Shown piece by piece: positions 58,038 to 64,000 of a DNA stretch of 64,000 bases. The notes beneath the pieces were generated by a model. It saw only the letters and a program-made list of their open reading frames with translations, was not told where the DNA came from and searched no databases. A program made the position numbers and the translations under genes. This DNA comes from an uncultured Ruminococcus sp. (GTDB taxonomy: Bacteria > Bacillota > Clostridia > Oscillospirales > Ruminococcaceae): NCBI GenBank assembly GCA_902762785.1, contig CACWPL010000008.1, positions 18,186-82,185 on the forward strand. Reading direction: 5' to 3'. Within the stretch, counting starts at the first letter, position 1; each line of letters opens with the position of its first letter.

Positions 58038-59495
58038 TCAGTCTTTCTCAAAGGCCTCGATGTCCTTGTTCTCGAGCACCAGCTTGATCGCCCAGACGGG
58101 CACCTCGGGGATCTCGTAGTCGTCATCGAGGAACACGAAGGCAGTCTTATAGCGCGGCATCTTGGCGGGGAAGGTGCCGTAGCCGTCGGTGAAGTAGATG
58201 AGGCCGCGCAGGTCGAGGAACTCCTTGTTCTCGATCAGCGTGTCGACGTACTCGAACACCGGCCGGAAGTCGGTGCCGCCGAATCCGTGGAGCTTCATTT
58301 CCTTGATGTAGGCATCGAAGTCCTCCTGGCAGGTGATCTTGTGGTCCTCCTGGATGTCGGCATCGCACTGGATGATGTGGATGTTGACCTTGCTGTGGAA
58401 ATTCTCGGTCTGCTTGAGGATGTTATAGGTCTTCTGGATGAAGGCCTGCACGGTCTTGCCCTGGACGGAGCCGGAGGTGTCGATCGCGATGACGAACTCG
58501 CGGATGCGCTTCTCCTCGCGGTATTCGAGCGGCTCGATCAGGGGGATGTTGCCGTAGAGCTGGAGACCGTAGGTGTAGAAATTGTAGTCGAAGCTGTCCT
58601 CGTCGATGTGCATGACCTCGCCCGTGACCGCGAACTTCTTTAGGAACGCGGAATAGTCATAGCGCTCGCGGTGCAGCTCTTGGAGATTCTGGAGCATGTT
58701 CCCAGCGCGGTCGCCCTTCTGCTTGGAGAAGGTCTCAAGGTCGACATGGATCTGCTGGGAGAGCTGCTCCCAGGTCTCCCGCGCCTCCTGCCAGTCCATG
58801 AGCGGGACGGAATCGTCCTCCCATCCGTCGCCGATGGCATCCATGAAGCGGTAGCTGCTCTGGGGGAGGTCTCCCTCGCCTTCCCCTTCGCCCGCACCGC
58901 TCCCGCCGCCGGGGGGCTGGTACCACATGCTGTGGTCGTCATGCAGAAAGAGGCTCTGGAGCGACTGCACGTCCTGGGTGGAGAGGCCCTGCTCCATAAA
59001 GTATTGGTAGATGTGCTCGGCGGTCATGTACTTGACCTTGCCGGGGAGCGCGGCGATGATCTGATTCTGGGTGTAGTCCATGGACACGTCGATCGCGCGG
59101 ACATCCAGCTCGCGGATCATCTCCTCCACGGCGATGTCGCAGGCCAGATCCCAGACGTCCTGCCGGGTATCCCGGCCGATATAGGGATGCTGGAACACAC
59201 AATGCAGCACGGTATGGAGGTAGCTGCGGGTGATGGCGTTCTCGGCCTCGCGGTCGGTCTCGAAGATCCGCACGCCGTCGGCATCGACGCCCTGGAAGGT
59301 ACGCAGGATGAACGCGGGGTCGTAGTAGAGGCAGCGGGTGTCGGTCCCGATCGTGCCCTCATAGGGACGCGGCCGGAGCCGGCTCAGGGCGCTCTCCATG
59401 AACCGCAGCTCCATAAAGAGCGCGGTGCGCGAAAAGCTCAGCACCTGCTGGGCGATGTCGTTGACCGCCTTCATCTCGTCATCCATCAGCGGCAT
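58038..59495 (-). CDS. VWA-like protein with a DUF2201-type N-terminal domain
   Basis: A 485-residue protein. The N-terminal part has YLHTVLHCVFQHPYIGRDTRQDVWDLACDIAVEEMI, a degenerate DUF2201 metallopeptidase-like helix pair. A Gly/Glu/Gln-rich linker (about 200-220) and a C-terminal VWA domain with the metal-ion-dependent adhesion site DTSGS (in FVIAIDTSGSV) follow. It is the first gene of the operon with MoxR. No signal peptide is present. AGGAGG precedes ATG 59495. Confidence 0.8.
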   Translation of the reverse strand: MPLMDDEMKAVNDIAQQVLSFSRTALFMELRFMESALSRLRPRPYEGTIGTDTRCLYYDPAFILRTFQGVDADGVRIFETDREAENAITRSYLHTVLHCVFQHPYIGRDTRQDVWDLACDIAVEEMIRELDVRAIDVSMDYTQNQIIAALPGKVKYMTAEHIYQYFMEQGLSTQDVQSLQSLFLHDDHSMWYQPPGGGSGAGEGEGEGDLPQSSYRFMDAIGDGWEDDSVPLMDWQEARETWEQLSQQIHVDLETFSKQKGDRAGNMLQNLQELHRERYDYSAFLKKFAVTGEVMHIDEDSFDYNFYTYGLQLYGNIPLIEPLEYREEKRIREFVIAIDTSGSVQGKTVQAFIQKTYNILKQTENFHSKVNIHIIQCDADIQEDHKITCQEDFDAYIKEMKLHGFGGTDFRPVFEYVDTLIENKEFLDLRGLIYFTDGYGTFPAKMPRYKTAFVFLDDDYEIPEVPVWAIKLVLENKDIEAFEKD

Positions 59496-59539
59496 ATCTC
59501 GGCCTCCTTTCCGGTGTTTTTCTTATCCTTGGGACGAAC

Positions 59540-59564
59540 GAGCACTGCGTGGGGCGCAGTGCTC
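59540..59564 (-). terminator. Terminator-like hairpin after the GGDEF gene
   Basis: GAGCACTGCG / CGCAGTGCTC, ten pairs; the following reverse-strand sequence (GTTCGTCC) has few T residues. Confidence 0.65.
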
Positions 59565-59574
59565 TTCGTGTCAT

Positions 59575-61470
59575 TCAATCTCTTCGGAGATAGCGCGAGG
59601 TCTTCTTGCGCTTCTTGCGCTCGTACATCATCTGGTCAGCGGTCGTGATCATGTTGAAGAGGGTCACGCCCGGCTGCACCTTGGCGACATAGGTGCCGAT
59701 GCTGGCATCGAGCTGGTAGGGCTTGTGGATGATGCGGTTGATCTCCTCGAGGCGCTTGTAGAAATTGTGCTCGAGCATCTCCGCCTCGTCCTCCGTGGAG
59801 CCGATGCCGAGGATGATGAACTCATCGCCGCCGAACCGCGCACAGATCTGGCCGGTCGTGCAGCAGTCGCGGATCACCGCAGCGAGGCGCTGGAGCGCGA
59901 AGTCGCCCTCCTTGTGGCCGAAGTTGTCGTTGATGAGCTTGAGGCCGTCCATGTCGATGAACGAGATCAGCAGCGGCTCCTTCTGGTCCTCGCAGCGATG
60001 GTAGAGGATGTCGGCCTCGCGGATGAAGCCGTTGCGGTTGTAGATGCCGCAGAGCGGGTCGACGACGTAGAGCTTGTCGAGCTCACTGATGACGTTGCTC
60101 AGATGGAGCAGCTTGCGGATGTTCTCAATGGAATTGGAGATGTTCATCATCAGCGAATGACAGAGCAGGCTCTTGGTCGGGAAATCGCCGTCCGTGAAGA
60201 TGCAGTAGCCCAGCGCACGCTCGCGGAAGTGCAGGGGCAGGAAGAAGCTCACATGCCCGCCGCCCTGGAGCGACTGCGGGAACATCTGCCCGCTCAGGAA
60301 GCTGTCGACGGACGTGACCTCGTCCTTCGTCATGATGAGAGGGGCGCTCATGGTCTTGGTGTAGCCGTCGACCTGGCCGCGGGGGCCGTTGAAGGCGGTG
60401 TCCCACTCGGAGCAGAGGCACAGTGCCCACTGCTCGACGCCGGTGCGGTCCATGAAGCGAGACAGCACATCGACGCACTCCTTGGCGCTCTCGGTCTCCG
60501 CCAGCTCGGAGGTGACGGAGTTGAGCAGGCCGATGTCGGCGCGTGTATCGTTCACGAGGCGGTAGACGCTCTTCTTGTAGGCACGGATGTCCTCGGCCCA
60601 GGGGCTCTGGCAGCCGCAGCTCTCGGCCATGACGGCGCGGGCGCCGAGGTGGAGGACACGCTCGTTCGCGCGTCCCTCCGCCGCATCGAGCAGGATGCTG
60701 CATGCCTGATAGCCGGCCTCGAAGAGCGGACGCTCCACGGTGGTCAGCTCCGGGGAGCCGTGGCGGGCGTTATAGGTCGCATCGAAGCCGGTGACGATGA
60801 CATCGTCCGGGACGGTGTAGCCGGCCTTCTCGAGCCCGTCGATCACGCCGAGCGCCATGGCGTCGTTCGCACAGATGACGGCGTCCGGCATGGGCAGGCC
60901 GGAGGCGAGCATCTCCTTGACGGCAGCGCGGCCGTCGCCGAAGCGGAACTCGCCGAAATAGATCCGTCTCGCGTCCGCGATGAGCTTGTTCTCGGCCATC
61001 ACCTGGAGGAAGGCCTCATAGCGGGTCTGTGCCTCGGGGTTGGCCAGCGGGCCGGAGACGAAGTTGAGAGTCTTGGCGCCGTGTACGGTGACGACGTGCT
61101 GGATGACGTCCCGCATCGCGGCGGCATTGTCGATCTTGATGTTATAGAAGGCCTCGTCGTCATTGCCGTCGAGCAGGACACCGGGGATGCCGGCGGCCTT
61201 GACGTCCGTGAGGATGCGCTTCTTCACGCCGGGGTCATTGACGGTGTTGGTCAGCAGGATGGCGCCGTCGAAGCGGGCATAGTTGACCAGACTGTAGATG
61301 TTGTACTCTCCGATGTCGAACTTCCGGCTCCCGATGACGCCGCCGAAGGCCGCGAAGCAGGAGACGTTGATGTCCTTTTCGTGCGCGAAGGCGATGATAC
61401 CGTCGAGGACGCTGTTCTGGTACTCCTCGTCGATGCCTGCGGCGATGACTGCGATGTGGCGCTGTGTCAT
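59575..61470 (-). CDS. LacI-type periplasmic-binding sensor domain fused to GGDEF
   Basis: A 631-residue protein. Residues about 3-290 form a sugar-binding-protein-like domain with HIAVIAAGIDEEYQNSVLDGI and DAVICANDAMALGVIDGLEKAGYTVPDDVIVTGFD, as in LacI regulators, but with no helix-turn-helix and no signal peptide, so the domain is cytosolic. A linker of about 170 residues with a GAF-like segment leads to a GGDEF domain (about 470-631) with intact RFGGDEF near residue 544. It should make cyclic di-GMP in response to a small ligand. Start 61470 is chosen over an upstream ATG in the same frame. Confidence 0.85.
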   Translation of the reverse strand: MTQRHIAVIAAGIDEEYQNSVLDGIIAFAHEKDINVSCFAAFGGVIGSRKFDIGEYNIYSLVNYARFDGAILLTNTVNDPGVKKRILTDVKAAGIPGVLLDGNDDEAFYNIKIDNAAAMRDVIQHVVTVHGAKTLNFVSGPLANPEAQTRYEAFLQVMAENKLIADARRIYFGEFRFGDGRAAVKEMLASGLPMPDAVICANDAMALGVIDGLEKAGYTVPDDVIVTGFDATYNARHGSPELTTVERPLFEAGYQACSILLDAAEGRANERVLHLGARAVMAESCGCQSPWAEDIRAYKKSVYRLVNDTRADIGLLNSVTSELAETESAKECVDVLSRFMDRTGVEQWALCLCSEWDTAFNGPRGQVDGYTKTMSAPLIMTKDEVTSVDSFLSGQMFPQSLQGGGHVSFFLPLHFRERALGYCIFTDGDFPTKSLLCHSLMMNISNSIENIRKLLHLSNVISELDKLYVVDPLCGIYNRNGFIREADILYHRCEDQKEPLLISFIDMDGLKLINDNFGHKEGDFALQRLAAVIRDCCTTGQICARFGGDEFIILGIGSTEDEAEMLEHNFYKRLEEINRIIHKPYQLDASIGTYVAKVQPGVTLFNMITTADQMMYERKKRKKTSRYLRRD

Positions 61471-61579
61471 GTTGCAAAGCCCCCTTTTATCTGAGATGCT
61501 GCGGATGGTCCCTCTGTCATGAAAAGCAAACATCCGCACACGTAATATGTGCATTTTGCTGGGTATCGCTCGAAAAAGC

Positions 61580-61616
61580 AGCGGTGTACCGGCGAGACGC
61601 CGCGCAGTACACCGCT
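61580..61616 (-). terminator. Terminator of the PanT-type gene
   Basis: AGCGGTGTAC / GTACACCGCT around a GC-rich loop, with a reverse-strand CTTTTTCG tail. Confidence 0.78.
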
Positions 61617-61653
61617 CGTTGTATCGTATTCTATCTGTTCAGGATACAGACTG

Positions 61654-62259
61654 TCACGCCCTGCGCGGTGCCTCGATGAGCTTGGCGCTGTGGAGCGCGA
61701 TCCCTACCAGACCGACGACGAACGTCGCAACACCCATCTCCACGACAGCGTTGATCCCCACGAAGGCCACGATGAACGCAAGCACGTTGCGGCCGTCCAT
61801 CAGTCCCTGCACATACTCCGTCCTGCCGAACAGCAGCACCAGCGAGCCCATGAAGAGCGCGGTGTTGATGAAGGCCGAGCAGAAGCCGGTGACGAAGCAG
61901 GCGACGTTCTTGTTCGCGGCGGAGACGCCGCGGAAGATGAAGCCGCACAGCAGGCCGTCGAGCGCACGCGGTACGAAGCGCTGCACGAAGGCGAGGAACG
62001 GGTCGATGCCCGCCAGGACCGCGCCCATGCCGCTCGGTACGCCGATGCCGAAGCACTGCAAAAAGCTCATGATGCCAAAGACCGAGCCGACGATCAGGCC
62101 GCCGACAGGTCCCACTGCGATCGCCGCGATGGCGACGGGGATGATGCCGAGGGTAATGGACAGCGGACCGATGGGGATGGTCCCGATCGGCGTCAGCAGG
62201 AAGATCAGCTCGATCGCCGTCAGTGCGCCCAATACCACGAGAGTCTTGGTGTTTTTCAT
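61654..62259 (-). CDS. ECF transporter substrate-binding (S) subunit, PanT-like
   Basis: A 201-residue protein with six helices. The string TPIGTIPIGPLSITLGIIPVAIAAIAVGPVGGLIVGSVFGIMSFLQCFG matches the pantothenate-type ECF S subunit (PanT). It would capture pantothenate and work with a shared AAT energising module encoded elsewhere. It is divergent from coaBC, the pantothenate-using gene, which supports the substrate. The frame to 62286 is extended; ATG 62259 follows GGAGGA. Confidence 0.82.
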   Translation of the reverse strand: MKNTKTLVVLGALTAIELIFLLTPIGTIPIGPLSITLGIIPVAIAAIAVGPVGGLIVGSVFGIMSFLQCFGIGVPSGMGAVLAGIDPFLAFVQRFVPRALDGLLCGFIFRGVSAANKNVACFVTGFCSAFINTALFMGSLVLLFGRTEYVQGLMDGRNVLAFIVAFVGINAVVEMGVATFVVGLVGIALHSAKLIEAPRRA

Positions 62260-62315
62260 ATTCAGTTTTCCTCCTTGTGTTACCATTCTCGAATGAGATA
62301 CGATACGACACTTAT

Positions 62316-62344
62316 ATTATAGCACAGTGATCGTGAAAAGTAAA
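62316..62344 (-). promoter_or_regulatory. Promoter of the PanT-type gene
   Basis: On the reverse strand TTTACT (62339-62344) and TATAAT (62316-62321), spacer 17, TGC extension. Confidence 0.75.
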
Positions 62345-62385
62345 GGGGTAAGAGGTGAAAATTTCGTTTTTTTGATGGAAAGCTA

Positions 62386-62414
62386 TAGATTTTTGGCGCC
62401 GGATGTGGTATAAT
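62386..62414 (+). promoter_or_regulatory. coaBC promoter
   Basis: TAGATT (62386-62391) and TATAAT (62409-62414), spacer 17, TGG before the -10; the -35 is weak. Confidence 0.65.
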
Positions 62415-62483
62415 GATGTCAGCGCTGCTGTCCGATGTTTCCGGGCGCACGCAGAGACCACACCACATAGGAGGGACGTCCCC

Positions 62484-63677
62484 ATGCTGAAAGGAAAGAC
62501 CGTGGTGCTCGCCGTGACCGGGAGCATCGCCGCCTACAAGATCGCCGACCTTGCCCGCCGCCTCATGAAGCTCCACTGCACCGTGCATGTGCTCATGACG
62601 CAGAACGCGACCAATTTCATCCACCCCATCACCCTCGAGACGCTCACGCAGAACAGATGCCTGATCGACACGTTCGATCGGAATTTCCAGTACAGCGTCG
62701 AGCATGTGGCGATCGCCAAGCAGGCGGACGTCGTCATGATCGCGCCGGCCTCGGCGAACGTCATCGGGAAGATCGCCTGCGGCATCGCCGACGACATGCT
62801 CACCACGACCGTGATGGCCTGCCCGTGCCGCAAGATCGTGGCGCCGGCGATGAACCATAACATGTTCCACGACCCGATCGTGCAGGACAACATCGAGAAG
62901 CTGCGGCGTTTCGGCTATGAGATCGTCGAGCCCGACCGCGGGATGCTCGCCAATGGGGACATCGGTGACGGCCGGATGCCCGAGCCGCCCGTCCTCCTGG
63001 AATACATCCTCCGCGAGATCGCGTGCGAGAAGGACATGATCGGCCGCCGCGTCCTCGTGACGGCAGGTGCCACGCGCGAGCCGCTCGACCCGGTGCGGTT
63101 CCTCACGAACCATTCCTCCGGGAAGATGGGCGTGGCGCTCGCGAAGGCCGCGATGCTCCGCGGTGCGCAGGTGACGCTCGTTTGTGCGCACATGGACACG
63201 GCCCCGCCGCCGTTCGTCCGGGTCGTGCCGGTGGGGACGGCGCAGGAGATGTTCGACGCCGTGACGGACCTTGCGCCCGCACAGGACATCATCATCAAGG
63301 CCGCCGCCGTGGCCGACTACACGCCCGCCGTCACCGCTGCGGACAAGATCAAGAAGTCCGACGGCGCCCTCACCCTCGAGCTGACGCGGACGCAGGACAT
63401 CCTCAAATACCTCGGCGCCCACAAGCCGGAGGGACAGTTCCTCTGCGGATTCTCCATGGAGACGACGGACGTCCTCGAGAACTCCCGCCGCAAGCTGGCG
63501 TCCAAGAACGCGGACATGATCTGTGCGAACTCGCTGCGCACCGAGGGCGCGGGCTTCGGCACGGACACGAACGTCATCACCCTCATCACCGCCGACACCG
63601 ACATGGAGCTCCCGCTCATGTCGAAGGAGGGGGCCGCCCACAAGATCTATGACGAGATCCTGGAAAGAATGGTGTAA
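62484..63677 (+). CDS. coaBC: Bifunctional phosphopantothenoylcysteine synthetase/decarboxylase
   Basis: A 397-residue protein. The CoaC part (about 1-185) has TGSIAAYKIADLARRLM, the active-site His in EHVAIAKQADVVMIAPASAN, and the PAMNHNMF motif. The CoaB part (about 190-397) has RVLVTAGATREPLDPVRFLTNHSSGKMG and AAAVADYTP. It makes 4'-phosphopantetheine from phosphopantothenate and cysteine. AGGAGGG lies before ATG 62484. The divergent PanT-type gene would supply pantothenate. Confidence 0.95.
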   Translation: MLKGKTVVLAVTGSIAAYKIADLARRLMKLHCTVHVLMTQNATNFIHPITLETLTQNRCLIDTFDRNFQYSVEHVAIAKQADVVMIAPASANVIGKIACGIADDMLTTTVMACPCRKIVAPAMNHNMFHDPIVQDNIEKLRRFGYEIVEPDRGMLANGDIGDGRMPEPPVLLEYILREIACEKDMIGRRVLVTAGATREPLDPVRFLTNHSSGKMGVALAKAAMLRGAQVTLVCAHMDTAPPPFVRVVPVGTAQEMFDAVTDLAPAQDIIIKAAAVADYTPAVTAADKIKKSDGALTLELTRTQDILKYLGAHKPEGQFLCGFSMETTDVLENSRRKLASKNADMICANSLRTEGAGFGTDTNVITLITADTDMELPLMSKEGAAHKIYDEILERMV

Positions 63678-63717
63678 ACGAGGGGGTTTGGGGGGCGGGG
63701 AGCCCCCGCTGGCGAGG

Positions 63718-63753
63718 CGCCTCCCAATGCCGCTTGCGCGGCAAAGGGAGGCG
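63718..63753 (+). repeat. Nested hairpin downstream of coaBC
   Basis: CGCCTCCC (63718-63725) pairs with GGGAGGCG (63746-63753), and TGCCGC (63728-63733) pairs with GCGGCA (63738-63743). No reading frame of note occupies 63678-64000. Confidence 0.6.
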
Positions 63754-63829
63754 TGTTCTATCCAAAGCCATATGAAGACGAGCCCCAATGTTTCCGGCGG
63801 CCTGTGCCCCCATTATAATAATACAGCAA

Positions 63830-63858
63830 CGCGCCTCCTGTACGATACAGGAGGCGCG
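63830..63858 (+). terminator. Strong hairpin in the coaBC 3' region
   Basis: CGCGCCTCCTGTA / TACAGGAGGCGCG, 13 pairs, 150 bases after the coaBC stop. The T-run is missing, so it may be part of a repeat instead. Confidence 0.5.
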
Positions 63859-63894
63859 ATAGTCTGTCAAAAAAGTCGTTTTTCTAGGCGGCTT

Positions 63895-63990
63895 CTCCCC
63901 ACCCCCTGCCCCCCGCCCCCAGGGGCGGGGGGAGAAAATGGCGGCGCTGCGCGCCGCCGCCGCTTTTTCCGCCGCCTTACGGCGGCGGTA
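63895..63990 (+). repeat. Three-hairpin intergenic element, copy B
   Basis: CACCCCCTG, then an 11-pair stem (63909-63919 with 63922-63932), GGCGGCGC-TGC-GCGCCGCC (63940-63958), the shared linker GCCGCTTTTTCC, and a GCCGCC / GGCGGC hairpin (63971-63989). It matches copy A at 49985-50088. Confidence 0.75.
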
Positions 63991-64000
63991 TCAACAAGCG

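Noticed and set aside
1-64000. CRISPR arrays, transposases, phage genes
   Set aside because: No regularly spaced direct repeats of 25-40 bases and no transposase- or integrase-like product was found.
63678-64000. A gene at the right edge of the window
   Set aside because: Only short frames; the stretch is filled by hairpins and the repeat copy.

Overview
The window is GC-rich, gene-dense DNA that looks like a fibre-degrading Oscillospiraceae species, most likely a Ruminococcus with a cellulosome. The evidence is five secreted proteins ending in or containing type I-like dockerins, a Firmicutes-type gene order (site-2 protease, scpA, scpB, DUF2953, ytfJ, dacF, rluB), sporulation-type genes (SpoIIP-like, YtfJ), and sigma-A promoters with 17-base spacers. 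No phage, insertion sequence, rRNA or CRISPR array is visible.

Layout. 1-1712: 3' part of a dockerin-bearing PL9 pectate lyase, then a hairpin-forming repeat (1789-1985). 2007-8342, forward: a GT2 glycosyltransferase, three small membrane proteins, a 31-codon remnant of a phosphoesterase, a lipoprotein gene broken by an in-frame TAG, and a leucine-rich-repeat dockerin protein. 8437-8513: reverse tRNA-Arg(CCG). 8598-10831: SpoIIP-like pair and a polysaccharide deacetylase. 10870-15181, reverse: metA and a three-gene set matching the 5S, 1.3S and 12S subunits of a transcarboxylase. 15291-21020: the reverse scpAB/dacF/rluB operon. 21254-30741: rpmB, sseB, a large PL11 rhamnogalacturonan lyase, a DUF389 protein, the hpt and purine-permease pair, and a VanY-like peptidase.

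30824-33269 is a GT-C-like membrane protein with a UbiA-type prenyltransferase, possibly a polyprenyl-phospho-pentose wall-glycan module. 33401-36360: a Ser/Thr-type phosphatase and an HD-GYP sensor. 36559-39275: a redox lipoprotein with a DUF1858 protein, divergent from a TetR regulator with nagA. 39479-43427: SNF, EamA and AGCS transporters. 43561-44016: an AT-richer orphan. 44184-48706: GH44 endoglucanase with an upstream Xre regulator, then an intracellular GH5. 48938-54249: ldh, a lipoprotein and a PL1 pectate lyase. 54297-59495: a glutamate-cysteine-ligase-like gene with a striking operator, and a VWA/MoxR/SUKH-like operon. 59575-63677: a LacI-type sensor fused to GGDEF, a PanT-type ECF subunit and coaBC.

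How the genes work together. PL9, PL11, PL1 and GH44 are secreted enzymes against pectin backbones and xyloglucan-type glucans, brought onto scaffoldins by dockerins. Two dockerin sequence classes are present, so two cohesin classes are implied. The intracellular GH5, nagA and ldh would process imported sugars and carry fermentation. The transcarboxylase-like set would move a carboxyl group between oxaloacetate or pyruvate and an acyl-CoA. HD-GYP and GGDEF proteins point to cyclic-di-GMP signalling.

The most unusual things are: a three-hairpin intergenic element present twice with compensatory base changes (49985-50088 and 63895-63990), the paired dockerin classes, the UbiA/GT-C pair, and a perfect 11+11 operator on the transcription start of the glutamate-cysteine-ligase-like gene. 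Everything here is by eye; no database search was run.
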